Origin: Actinomyces provencensis
GTDB taxonomy: Bacteria > Actinomycetota > Actinomycetes > Actinomycetales > Actinomycetaceae
DNA: 46,443 nt
Assembly (NCBI RefSeq): GCF_900155435.1
Contig: NZ_LT700212.1
Location: 1,207,228-1,253,670, forward strand
Direction: 5' to 3'
Of this stretch, positions 1 through 7,774 are shown in pieces. The stretch's first letter is position 1; each line of letters begins with the position of its first letter. Made by a program: the position numbers and the translations under genes. The notes beneath the pieces were generated by a model. It made no database searches, had not been told where the DNA came from, and saw only the letters and a list, made by a program, of their open reading frames with translations.

Positions 1-1033
1 TCAACCCCCCGCTACACCCCGGATCGCGAAGAGCCGGTGATGGTCGACCTCGATGCTCCCCCGCACGCGGGAGGTGCCCCCACATTCGCGAGGTGCACGG
101 GTACGCGAAGCAAGCGGTGGCGTATGGCTACAACCACGTCAAGGGCCTCAATGCCCTGGTTGCCACCATCAGCACCGAGCACTCTGCGCCCGTGATCGCA
201 GGCGCCCAACTGCGTCGCGGCAACGTGAAGTCGGGGGATCATGCTGCCTGGCATGCCACGAGAGCCCTCACCCTGGCGAAGAAGGTCCGCCCCGCAGCCC
301 AGATCATGGGTCGGGCTGACAGCGCGTTTTGCACCTGCACCTTCGTCCACGCCTTCCAAGACGCCGGATGCTGGTTCTCCGTCACGGTGCCCCAATGGTC
401 GAGCGTGATCCGAGCCATCACCATGATCGAGGAAGATGCCTGGGTGGGGATCCACTACCCGGACGCCATCTTCGAAGAAGACACCGGAGAGTGGATCAGT
501 GACGCTGAGGTCGCTGAAGTCCCTTCTCAACCGCCTTCACCTCTCACCCCAAGAAGGACCAGGTGACGTGCCGCCTGATCGTGCGACGCGTCAAGCGGTT
601 GAACACGAAGGCTCATACGGGTCAGGGGGAACTCTTCGACACGTACAGGTACCACCCCTCACTCACCAACTCCACCCTGGCCATGCTGGAAGCCGATGAG
701 CGCCACCGAGGCCATGCCATCATCGAACAAGTCATGGCCGAACTGAAGGGCAACGCCTTGGCCCACCTGCCCTCAGGCCGCTTCACCGCCAACGCCGCCT
801 GGCTGCAGCTGGCCATCCTCGCCTTCAACATCTCTCGCGCCGCAGCCCACAAGGCGGGCATGAACACCGCCCGCATGCCCACCATCCGCCAGCGCCTGGT
901 CATGGTGCCAGCCCGCATCGCCCACCGCTCCAGGCGCCGATTCCTGCACTACCCCACCCACTGGCCCTGGCAGCAGGAGTTCATGGACCTGTGGGACCAC
1001 GCCACCGGCAGCGACCCGCCCATCGCGGCCTGA
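1..1033 (+). pseudogene. IS1380-family transposase, 5'-truncated by window edge and frameshifted
   Basis: DDE transposase remnant of an actinobacterial IS1380-type element. Three frames are needed to read it. A VDLDA stretch near 42-56 precedes a shift. IREVHGYAKQAVAYGY begins near 83. ADSAF (around 315) and WISDAEVAEV run to about 525, where a second shift occurs. TAFTSHPKKDQVTCRLIVRR then continues in the next frame to the TGA at 1031-1033. The C-terminal part retains the family blocks QGELFDTYR, HAIIEQV and LAHLPSGRF. With at least two shifts no full transposase can be made. The left end of the element lies outside the window. Family assignment rests on recognised motifs and is fairly secure. 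Confidence 0.85.
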
Positions 1034-1354
1034 CCACCACCCACACAGCCCCACCGGGCCCAACCCCGAGGAACCCCAGGACAAGCCGACACCAGCGGTC
1101 GGAGAACCAGTCACACCCACACCCCTCCACGAGACCTCCCACGGGATCACTCGACCCACCCACCCCAAAACGGTGGATCAGGGCTGAACAGCGGTCCATA
1201 CGCGGTCGAGGTCCGACTCCCTTCTCGGTGTCGCCGCTGACCATGCCGTGTCAGCCCTGGATCCCGGCGCGCCTGATCCCTGGCAGTCACTCTTCGATGA
1301 GGGGGTGGCCCAGAACCGCGATGAGCACGGCGGGGTCGGTTGAACACTCCAGGA
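1034..1354. other. Gap after the IS1380 remnant; possible IS right end
   Basis: No convincing gene. The segment 1164-1184, containing cggtggatcaggg, resembles the GGTGGATCA-type ends of actinobacterial IS1380 elements and could be the right terminus. The left terminus is not in the window, so the inverted repeat cannot be verified. Nothing else is recognisable. Confidence 0.35.
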
Positions 1355-2365
1355 CTATAGTTCCGAGGTCAATCGGGGAGAAGCTCTGAGCGCGACGCTC
1401 GACACATAGCGTTGACCTTGGACCCAAGCAGTCCTTCGGCCTGTTTGGCTGCGCGAGTCGTTCTCGATGGGCTGACTCAATCTAATTGTGTCCATCGAAT
1501 CCGGACGGGACAGAATCCTCAAGTCGAGGACGTCGCCTTCGTGCCTGTGGCCAACCTGCAGCAGTTTTCGGATAGCTTCAGCGACCTCTACGTCTCCACA
1601 CCTGTCACATGAGTCTGCTGTCTCTTCAGAGAACAGCACCGATGAATACACTCCTCCAACGACCTTGGGAACCAGCGGTTGAATCCGACCACTGCTGTAG
1701 AAGGCCCAATAGTTCACGCCCTCGCGAAATGATCGCCCAGGCTGGCAGACATATACCGACGCCTCCTGATACTCGCGCCAAGCGCCTTTTCCGGCAGCAA
1801 CGACTACCGTGTCATCTGCACTCAGGAGCCCCTCATTCTCATAGAGAGCCGCGAGTTCCCTCAATAGGAATCGCTCAATCTCTGAGCTCTGAACTGAACT
1901 GCTTGACACTCGTTCAAGAATCGTGTCTGCGAGCGACCTGAAAGAGATCCAAACCACCCGGTCGCTCACTTGGGCGTCGCCAGCACAAAAATCGCGCTCT
2001 CGAATCCAAGTCGGCTCCACGAGATCCGGTGTCAACACGAAGAGCATTGCGTTCGCCCCCGAACGCAGAAGACGGAGATGCTTTCTCAGTTGCATCCTGG
2101 AGTGCCCTTCACTCTCGTAGCAACCACGGGTCGTCTTTGTCTCGAAGAACCATCTAAAGTCTCCTCTTATGACCGCGTCCGGCACTGAGTCAGGTCCCAC
2201 CACTTGGTTCTCAAAGTAGACGGACTCAAGGTCATCAGATACGTCGCCCGCCTTCTGTAGGAGTGTTGAAACAACTTCGAGCGGAAGCCGTTCGAACACA
2301 GCGAGAGTCGAGGCGGTAACGCGATTCTCTCCGGTGTTGTATGTTGAGAAGAGTGATGTTTGCAC
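1355..2365 (-). CDS. Orphan PD-(D/E)XK nuclease-like hypothetical protein
   Basis: 336-residue protein starting at GTG 2365. The N-terminus (TSLFSTYNTGENRVTAS) followed by VPDAVIRGDF and FFETKTT gives the order D63 ... E75-x-K77, the core of a PD-(D/E)XK fold. Proteins with this GENRVTAS/PDA/ETK layout are usually annotated as restriction-endonuclease-like hypotheticals. The rest (residues 100-336) has no motif I can name. No methyltransferase partner is adjacent; the nearest is 8 kb away. GC content is clearly lower than in the flanking DUF5671-type genes, which suggests acquired DNA. It could be a stand-alone defence nuclease, but nuclease activity is inferred only from the D/ExK spacing. 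Confidence 0.6.
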   Translation of the reverse strand: MQTSLFSTYNTGENRVTASTLAVFERLPLEVVSTLLQKAGDVSDDLESVYFENQVVGPDSVPDAVIRGDFRWFFETKTTRGCYESEGHSRMQLRKHLRLLRSGANAMLFVLTPDLVEPTWIRERDFCAGDAQVSDRVVWISFRSLADTILERVSSSSVQSSEIERFLLRELAALYENEGLLSADDTVVVAAGKGAWREYQEASVYVCQPGRSFREGVNYWAFYSSGRIQPLVPKVVGGVYSSVLFSEETADSCDRCGDVEVAEAIRKLLQVGHRHEGDVLDLRILSRPDSMDTIRLSQPIENDSRSQTGRRTAWVQGQRYVSSVALRASPRLTSEL

Positions 2366-2771
2366 TTTGAAATTCCATCTTCAAGGACCCCTGATTATGC
2401 TAGGGTCCACCGGTTGTGGCGGGGATTGATTCACACTGAGGAACTGAGGCCCCGAGTTATCTTGAACGTCCCGTCCAATACTCTCATCTGCAAGTGCTCA
2501 AGGCGGAAGGTCTGCCAGCCAATCCCGAAGAAGACCTCAAGACCCCATCCCAGTTCTCCATCATTCTACCCGGTGAAGAGGACGGCACCGAGGCAGTCTC
2601 GCCTACGATGGACCCCTCTCGAACCTGTCTGAATTTGTATTTGCAGCAATACATCGCGCTCGTCGTTCGCCGGAACAAGATGCGCACCGCACCCGTACTC
2701 TCCGCCCTCCCGACACCATTTCGAGACCCGGCTCCCTCGCCCCGGCCCCGCACGTCCCGGACAATGGGGTC
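2366..2771. other. Intergenic region with a short inverted repeat
   Basis: No confident gene. The AT-richer part near the nuclease-like start carries ggaccc (2385-2390) and gggtcc (2403-2408), a perfect 6-bp inverted repeat with a 12-nt spacer. This could be an operator or small hairpin in the promoter of the minus-strand gene. Open frames across 2494-2770 look like chance frames in GC-rich DNA. Confidence 0.3.
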
Positions 2772-3218
2772 ATGCGGAGACCTTCGACGTCGAACCTCGT
2801 GCTGGCGGTGGTGGCACTGCTGGTCATCGTCCTGGCAGTGGTCGCGGCCGTGGCCTCCACCAGGCGCGCCTCCACTCCCCCGGGCACCTCCACACCCCAA
2901 GGTGTCGCCCGGACCTACGTCGCAGCCATCATCGAGGGTGACGACGACACCGCCGTCGCCCAACTCGACCCCGCTCTCGGGTGCACCACACCCCTGCCGC
3001 CGAACAGGGCGCCCGACTCCGCCACGGTCTCCCTCGTCAGCACCGATACCAGCGGCACAACCGCCACGGTCGTCCTGGAGATCACCGAGGGCCCGGGCGG
3101 CGGACCACTCTTCGGGGAGCCCTACTCCCACCGCGAGACCTTCTCCCTCATCCAGCGCGACGGTCGCTGGCTGATCGACGGGGAACCGTGGCCGCTCTAC
3201 TCCTGCAGGGACTGGTGA
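2772..3218 (+). CDS. Small membrane-anchored extracytoplasmic protein, function unknown
   Basis: 148 residues. One N-terminal hydrophobic segment (about 8-28, LVLAVVALLVIVLAVVAAVA) follows MRRPSTSN, then a Ser/Thr/Pro linker and a C-terminal domain of about 100 residues starting GVARTYVAAIIEGDDDTAVAQLDP. That pattern, a short helix with acidic residues and then beta-strands ending in GRWLIDG, resembles the NTF2-like or DUF4878-type domains of actinobacterial lipoproteins and anchored proteins. There is no lipobox. The next gene starts 4 nt downstream, so the two are probably co-transcribed. Confidence 0.65.
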   Translation: MRRPSTSNLVLAVVALLVIVLAVVAAVASTRRASTPPGTSTPQGVARTYVAAIIEGDDDTAVAQLDPALGCTTPLPPNRAPDSATVSLVSTDTSGTTATVVLEITEGPGGGPLFGEPYSHRETFSLIQRDGRWLIDGEPWPLYSCRDW

Positions 3219-3222
3219 CACC

Positions 3223-5088
3223 ATGGCCGCCTTCGGCATCTTCGCTCTCCTCGTCCTGGCGCTGTTCGTGGCGCTCATCGCGCTGCTGGTGTGGGCGGTG
3301 CGACGACCAACCTCCGGCCGCGCCGACGAGGGCGGGCCCGGATCTGCACCCGGGGCGGGGGCGCACTCCGTGCGCCGCTTCTTCCAGTACACCCTGATGT
3401 ACGCGATGACGGTCCTCGCCGCGGTCGGCTTCTCGAACCTCCTCACCCGCGCGTTGACCTCATCGAACAGCCCCACGGACGAGTCCTCCCAGGAGTGGGA
3501 GGCCCGCCTGCTCGCCGAGGACGTCTCCTTCGCACTGGTGGGTTCCCTGGTCCTCGCAACGCTGGTGTGGTGGACGTGGCGCACCCTGCGCCGCGACCCA
3601 CGCGAGGCGAGCTCCCTCGGTCTAGTCCTGGCCGTCACGGCAACGGCCCTGACCTCCCTGATCACCACCATCGTCCACCTCCAGGCCTTCATCGCCGCTC
3701 TGGTGCGACCCAACGGCGACCCCGGCACCCAGGCGGCTCCCGCCCTCGTCTGGGGTCTGGTCTGGGTCGCGACCTGGTTCATCGCCGCACGCGCCCTGCC
3801 TCCCACCCGTCAACTCCCCCACCGCACGCTGGGTTCCACCGTCGGCCTGGTCACAATGACCTGGGGGTTCACCACCCTCCTGTCCACGAGCCTGCAGATC
3901 CTGATCACCGGCGACACACTGGTGGGCGGGCGCACGGCCCTGGCCTCGGCGGGTGCCGTCCTGCTGGTCGGCGCGCTCGTGTGGATCCGCTACTGGATCC
4001 TCGCCGCCCAGTCGGACCCGCACTCCACGTGGTGGCACCTCCACGTCCTGGTCGTCGGCGTCGCCGGCGGGCTGCTGCTGGCCCTGACAGGCGCCAGCCT
4101 CACACTCTGGGACGTCCTGGTCTGGCTCGTCGGGGATCCGGGGACCCGCGGTGCCGCCTCCCACTTCTCCGGCACGCCCGGACACGTCGCCGCGGCGCTG
4201 GCCGGGGTCGTCGTGTGGTGGTACCACCGCGCCGCCGTCGCCGGTTCCGGGGAGGACGCGCGCAGCGAGGTCCGCCGCGTCTACGAGTACCTGGTCGCCG
4301 GCGTCGCACTGGCAGCGAGCGCAGCGGGCACCGGGATGCTCGTGGTCGCCCTCATCGCCTCCCTCACGCCCGGGGATGACGTCGGGATGTCCGTGCGCAA
4401 CACCCTGCTCTCGGCACTGACGCTGTTGGCGGTCGGGGTTCCCGTGTGGGTCGTCTTCTGGCGACGCATCCAGCGGGCGATGGCCGCCGACCCCATTGAC
4501 GAGGGCGCCTCCCCCACCCGGCGCATCGCACTGGTCCTGGTGCTCGGACTCTCGACGGTCACTGCGGTGATCGCCCTGATCGCCGTCGTGATGACGCTGG
4601 CCCAGGATCTGCTCGCCGGGGACTTCTCTGCGGCCACCCTCCACTCGGCACGCTACGGACTCGGGGTACTTGTCGCCGCGACGGCCGTTGCCGGGTACCA
4701 CGCGGCCGTGTGGCGGGAGGACCGGGTGGCAGTGACGAGGGCGAGGACGGACGTGGGAGCTCAGACTGTCACCACCGGAGCACCCGGGTCGTCAGGCGTT
4801 GATGCAGATATCACCATCACCCAGGAAGAGGCTCTCGCGGATGGCGCTGCGTTGCCGCAGGTTCCGCGGCCTGTCTCCATCATCCTCGTAGGCAACGTGC
4901 CCGACGGTCTCGGGCAAGAACTCGCCCGGCGTACCGGAGCCAGCGTGGAGGTCTGGCTACACCCCGACGCTGCGCAGTGGGACCTCGAGCAGATCATCGC
5001 CGAACTCACGGCCCATCCCGGTCAAGACCTGCTCGTCATCGGTGAGGACGCAGACCTGCGGGTACTCGAAGTCGAACGCAAAAGCTGA
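3223..5088 (+). CDS. Polytopic membrane protein with DUF5671-type repeats
   Basis: 621 residues, mostly transmembrane. A first helix (about 5-26) is followed by repeated blocks that begin VRRFFQYTLMYAMTVLAAVGFSN- and VRRVYEYLVAGVALAASAAG-, each with several helices. This layout matches DUF5671 membrane proteins. Hydrophobic segments continue to about residue 500. The last 100 residues are soluble: a Thr/Ala-rich linker, then a small alpha/beta domain (VSIILVGNVPDGLGQELARR ... DLLVIGEDADLRVLEV). Function is unknown. It lies 4 nt after the anchored protein and ends convergent to the minus-strand pair at 5181-6097. Confidence 0.7.
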   Translation: MAAFGIFALLVLALFVALIALLVWAVRRPTSGRADEGGPGSAPGAGAHSVRRFFQYTLMYAMTVLAAVGFSNLLTRALTSSNSPTDESSQEWEARLLAEDVSFALVGSLVLATLVWWTWRTLRRDPREASSLGLVLAVTATALTSLITTIVHLQAFIAALVRPNGDPGTQAAPALVWGLVWVATWFIAARALPPTRQLPHRTLGSTVGLVTMTWGFTTLLSTSLQILITGDTLVGGRTALASAGAVLLVGALVWIRYWILAAQSDPHSTWWHLHVLVVGVAGGLLLALTGASLTLWDVLVWLVGDPGTRGAASHFSGTPGHVAAALAGVVVWWYHRAAVAGSGEDARSEVRRVYEYLVAGVALAASAAGTGMLVVALIASLTPGDDVGMSVRNTLLSALTLLAVGVPVWVVFWRRIQRAMAADPIDEGASPTRRIALVLVLGLSTVTAVIALIAVVMTLAQDLLAGDFSAATLHSARYGLGVLVAATAVAGYHAAVWREDRVAVTRARTDVGAQTVTTGAPGSSGVDADITITQEEALADGAALPQVPRPVSIILVGNVPDGLGQELARRTGASVEVWLHPDAAQWDLEQIIAELTAHPGQDLLVIGEDADLRVLEVERKS

Positions 5089-5180
5089 ACCCCTGCCTGC
5101 CAGCAGGTGCCCTACCGGTCACATCATCAATGTCTAGCAACAGTATCTCGACGAGCAGAAGGCGCAAACTGGTGAGTAGC

Positions 5181-5465
5181 TCAGAGCGCAGCGAGAATGC
5201 CTGCGACAGCCGCCAAGATGGCACTGAGAGCCGCGAGCCCCAGAGCCCAGGTCTGTGTGATCAGCTTCTTGTCGAGATCCACCCAGAGCTCCTCCGTGAT
5301 CACCCCGAGTTGATCGAGCGTAATGCCACCCGGAGCGTCCGGATTCTCGGGCTTGATCGCCGAACGGAACCGCCTGATGGTCCGCCTGTAGCCCTTGACC
5401 GAGAGGAGAAAGCTGGCGAGAACTGTTGCAGAGCTCAACACGAGGAGTACAACGATGACGTTCAT
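5181..5465 (-). CDS. Small two-helix membrane protein, unrecognised
   Basis: 94 residues. A hydrophobic N-terminus (about 3-23, VIVVLLVLSSATVLASFLLSV) is followed by a basic stretch (KGYRRTIRRFR), a middle part containing GGITLDQLGVITEELWVDLDKK, and a hydrophobic C-terminus (about 72-94). It could form a hairpin with both termini on one side. The start ATG overlaps the stop of the upstream 211-residue gene by 4 nt (ATGA), so the two are translationally coupled. No family is recognised. Confidence 0.6.
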   Translation of the reverse strand: MNVIVVLLVLSSATVLASFLLSVKGYRRTIRRFRSAIKPENPDAPGGITLDQLGVITEELWVDLDKKLITQTWALGLAALSAILAAVAGILAAL

Positions 5466-6097
5466 CTCGGGCGCCCAGCCAATGACAGATACAGCGGCGC
5501 CCCCCTGCCCTCGATCTCGAGTATCAGGTTGTCTGGCAACGGCAACTGCATAGCACCAATGGCAACACCAGACTTGCCTGCTCCAGGTTGGAGTTCGAAC
5601 CCATCCGGAAGAGTCAACTTCACGAACTCATCGCGATCCAGCACCCGAACGCAGCGGACAGCGTAATCGCCCGTGTTGGAGATCGAGAAGCTCGACTTCG
5701 AGGTCCACTGCAGATGCAAAGCAGGCACGACCGAGGCCAACCGAACTGCGCCCGCACTGGCTCTCCTGGCAGTAGCAAGAGCCCTATCCCAAACCTCGGC
5801 GACTGTAGATCCGTCTGCAGGGGATCCGCCAGGAGACAGCGCAGCCGCTACCTTCTCCAAACTGTCTGCCATTCTCCGACTCTCGGTGAGGATCTTCTCA
5901 GCTCGATCCTCTGCATCGGCGGTGCGCTTCTCGGCAGCTCTTGCTGCATCTCTTGCGTTGGTTGAGAGGTTAGACCGCCACCAAGAAATCCCAGCCCCGA
6001 CGCCACCCAGAACTGCCATTACAACTGATCCGAAAGCCGGTCCGACAGTCCACCAGTCCACAGACTCCATGGCTCCACGTTGCTTCCGAGACGCCAC
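5462..6097 (-). CDS. Membrane-anchored coiled-coil protein, unrecognised
   Basis: 211 residues from GTG 6097, preceded by gaggg about 8 nt upstream; an internal ATG at 6070 is an alternative start. Visible layout: one hydrophobic segment (about 20-40), an Ala/Arg/Glu-rich coiled coil (about 45-95, NARDAARAAEKRTADAED), then a C-terminal beta-rich domain (about 125-211, SISNTGDYAVRCVRVLDRD ... LPDNLILEIEGRG) that looks immunoglobulin-like. It overlaps the 94-residue membrane gene by 4 nt. Both genes are less GC-rich than the flanking DUF5671 operon. They sit between a mobile element and an accessory region, so acquisition is likely. Function unknown. Confidence 0.6.
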   Translation of the reverse strand: MASRKQRGAMESVDWWTVGPAFGSVVMAVLGGVGAGISWWRSNLSTNARDAARAAEKRTADAEDRAEKILTESRRMADSLEKVAAALSPGGSPADGSTVAEVWDRALATARRASAGAVRLASVVPALHLQWTSKSSFSISNTGDYAVRCVRVLDRDEFVKLTLPDGFELQPGAGKSGVAIGAMQLPLPDNLILEIEGRGAPLYLSLAGRPR

Positions 6098-6160
6098 CCA
6101 GGAGCCCTCATAACCGCGCTCATCGGTCGCACTCGAGGCACGTGGGGTCCACTCGATGGC

Positions 6161-6185
6161 GGGACTGTACTTTCAACGGTGTAAC
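6161..6185 (+). repeat. IS256-type left inverted repeat
   Basis: Outer gggactgt and inner aacggtgtaac match the reverse complement of 7540-7564. The middle five or six bases diverge. It lies just upstream of the transposase ribosome-binding site. Confidence 0.75.
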
Positions 6186-6205
6186 TCCGATCAAGGAGGA
6201 ACACG

Positions 6206-7527
6206 ATGAGCAAGCAAGTGACGGCGGTCCTGGTGGCCGTGATGGAAGGGGTCGAGCCGAGCGTGGCGACGACAGTGACGGAGCCGGTGATGCCGGCGGT
6301 TGACAGAGGGCTGGTCGCGCAGCTCGTGGGCGACGCGCAGCGTCAGGGGCTCCCGGTCGATGGGGAGGGTGGTCTGCTGGCCGAGCTGACGAGGCTGGTT
6401 TTGGAGTCTGCGTTGGAGGGCGAGATCACCGATCACCTCGGCTATGACAAGCACGAGCGTGGCGGGTCGGCGGAGGGGAACGCCCGCAACGGTACCCGGT
6501 CCAAGACGGTGCTCACCAAGGCGGGGCCGGTCCAGATTGACGTGCCGCGGGATCGTGCGGGCAGCTTCGAGCCGAAGATCGTCGCGAAACGGCAGCGTCG
6601 GCTGGGCTCGATCGAGGACATCGTGCTGTCGCTGTCGGCGCGGGGGATGACACACGGCGACATCAGTGTGCACCTGGCCGACACGTATGGCAGCGACGTG
6701 TCGAAGACGACGATCTCTTTCGAATCACCGACAAGGTGCTGGACGGGATGGCGGAGTGGCAGAACCGGCCGCTGGACCCGGTCTACCCGGTGGTGTTCAT
6801 CGACTGCATCCACGTGAAGGTCCGTGACGGGCAGGTCGCCAACCGGCCCATCTACATCGCCCTGGCCGTCACGGTCGAGGGCAACCGGGACATCCTCGGG
6901 TTGTGGGCCGGGGACGGCGGAGAGGGCGCGAAGTACTGGCTGCAGGTGCTCACCGAGATCAAGAACCGCGGCGTCGAAGACGTCCTCATGGTCGTGTGTG
7001 ACGGACTGCGCGGCCTGCCCGACAGCGTGAACACGGTCTGGGCCGACACGATCGTGCAGACCTGCGTCGTGCACTTGATGCGCAACAGCTTCAAGTACTC
7101 CGCTCGGCAGGACTGGGACGCGATCTCCCGGGCCCTCAAGCCGGTCTACCAGGCCGCGACTGTCGCCGAGGCCGAAGAACGGTTCCTCGAGTTCGCCGAA
7201 GCATGGGGCGGCAAGTATCCCGCGATCATGCGGCTCTGGGAGAACGCGTGGGCCGAGTTCGTACCGTTCCTCGGCTTCGACCGCGAGATCCGCCGGATCG
7301 TCTGCACCACGAACGCGATCGAGTCCGTAAACGCGAGGATCCGGAAGGCCGTGCGAGCTCGGGGACACTTCCCGAACGAGCAGGCCGCGCTCAAGTGCGT
7401 CTACCTCGCCGTGATGGCCCTGGACCCCACCGGCAAGGGCAGAGCCCGATGGACCCAACGCTGGAAGCAAGCACTCAATGCGTTCGACATCCGATTCGAC
7501 GGCCGCCTCAGCGCCGTCCGAGCCTGA
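6206..7527 (+). pseudogene. IS256-family transposase with internal frameshift
   Basis: Mutator/IS256-type DDE transposase. ATG 6206 follows aggagga. The first frame covers the N-terminal part (LLAELTRLVLESALEGEI, RNGTRSKTVLT, DVPRDR) to SKTTIS. The expected RITDKVLDGM continues only in the next frame, because two extra bases (tt) lie around 6718-6721. The second frame holds the catalytic Asp in FIDCIHVKVRDG, the second Asp in VVCDGLRGLP, and the Glu in CTTNAIESVNARIRK. It ends at the TGA 7525-7527. IS256 transposases are normally one frame, so this is an inactivating indel (or sequencing error) rather than programmed frameshifting. Confidence 0.85.
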
Positions 7528-7539
7528 CACCACAACCCA

Positions 7540-7564
7540 GTTACACCGTTCGCTTGACAGACCC
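7540..7564 (-). repeat. IS256-type right inverted repeat
   Basis: Reverse complement begins gggtctgt and ends aacggtgtaac, pairing with the left end at 6161-6185. The last codons of the truncated DUF6414-like frame are read from this repeat. Confidence 0.75.
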
Positions 7565-7774
7565 TCCGAAGAAGGGAAGCCAGTTGAACTTCGCGGCGGC
7601 CTTCGCGCGCGCCTCGGCCTCCACTTCAGCGGCACGTTCCTTGGTCGATTCCTTCGAAGAAGTCGCTTTGCCGCCGGCCACGATGTCCAGAAAGTCCGAT
7701 GCCGATTCTTCGTCGAAGTAGACGATCTTGATCATTGACACCTGTGTCGTGTCCCTCTTCGTCATAGCTTCCAC
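7541..7774 (-). pseudogene. DUF6414-like protein, 3'-truncated by the IS256-type element
   Basis: The frame starts at ATG 7774 or 7765, or possibly at MIKIV (7735), and overlaps the end of res. The sequence IKIVYFDEESASDFLDIVAGGK, then an Ala/Lys/Glu-rich helix, then KFNWLPFFGG resembles the N-terminus of DUF6414-type proteins, which are normally several times longer. After about residue 69 the reading enters the IS right terminal repeat and stops (GSVKRTV). The missing remainder is not on the far side of the IS, so it has been deleted. It was the last gene of the helicase-mod-res operon. Confidence 0.6.

Larger units (their letters stand above)
6161..7564 (+). mobile_element. IS256-family insertion sequence (frameshifted)
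   Basis: About 1.4-kb element delimited by imperfect terminal inverted repeats at 6161-6185 and 7540-7564, enclosing one transposase reading frame pair. The flanking octamers (tcgatggc left, tccgaaga right) do not match, so there is no target-site duplication. This suggests recombination or deletion after insertion. The right end lies inside the 3' part of a DUF6414-like gene. Confidence 0.8.

Noticed and set aside
2494-3174. 226-codon plus-strand frame before and across the anchored protein gene
   Set aside because: Its second half is a Pro/Arg/Ser-rich shadow of the 2772-3218 gene in another frame, and its first half has no homologous motif or ribosome-binding site.
6206-7527. Programmed frameshift in the transposase
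   Set aside because: IS256-family enzymes are made from one frame, and no slippery heptamer or downstream structure is evident at 6715-6725; an indel is simpler.
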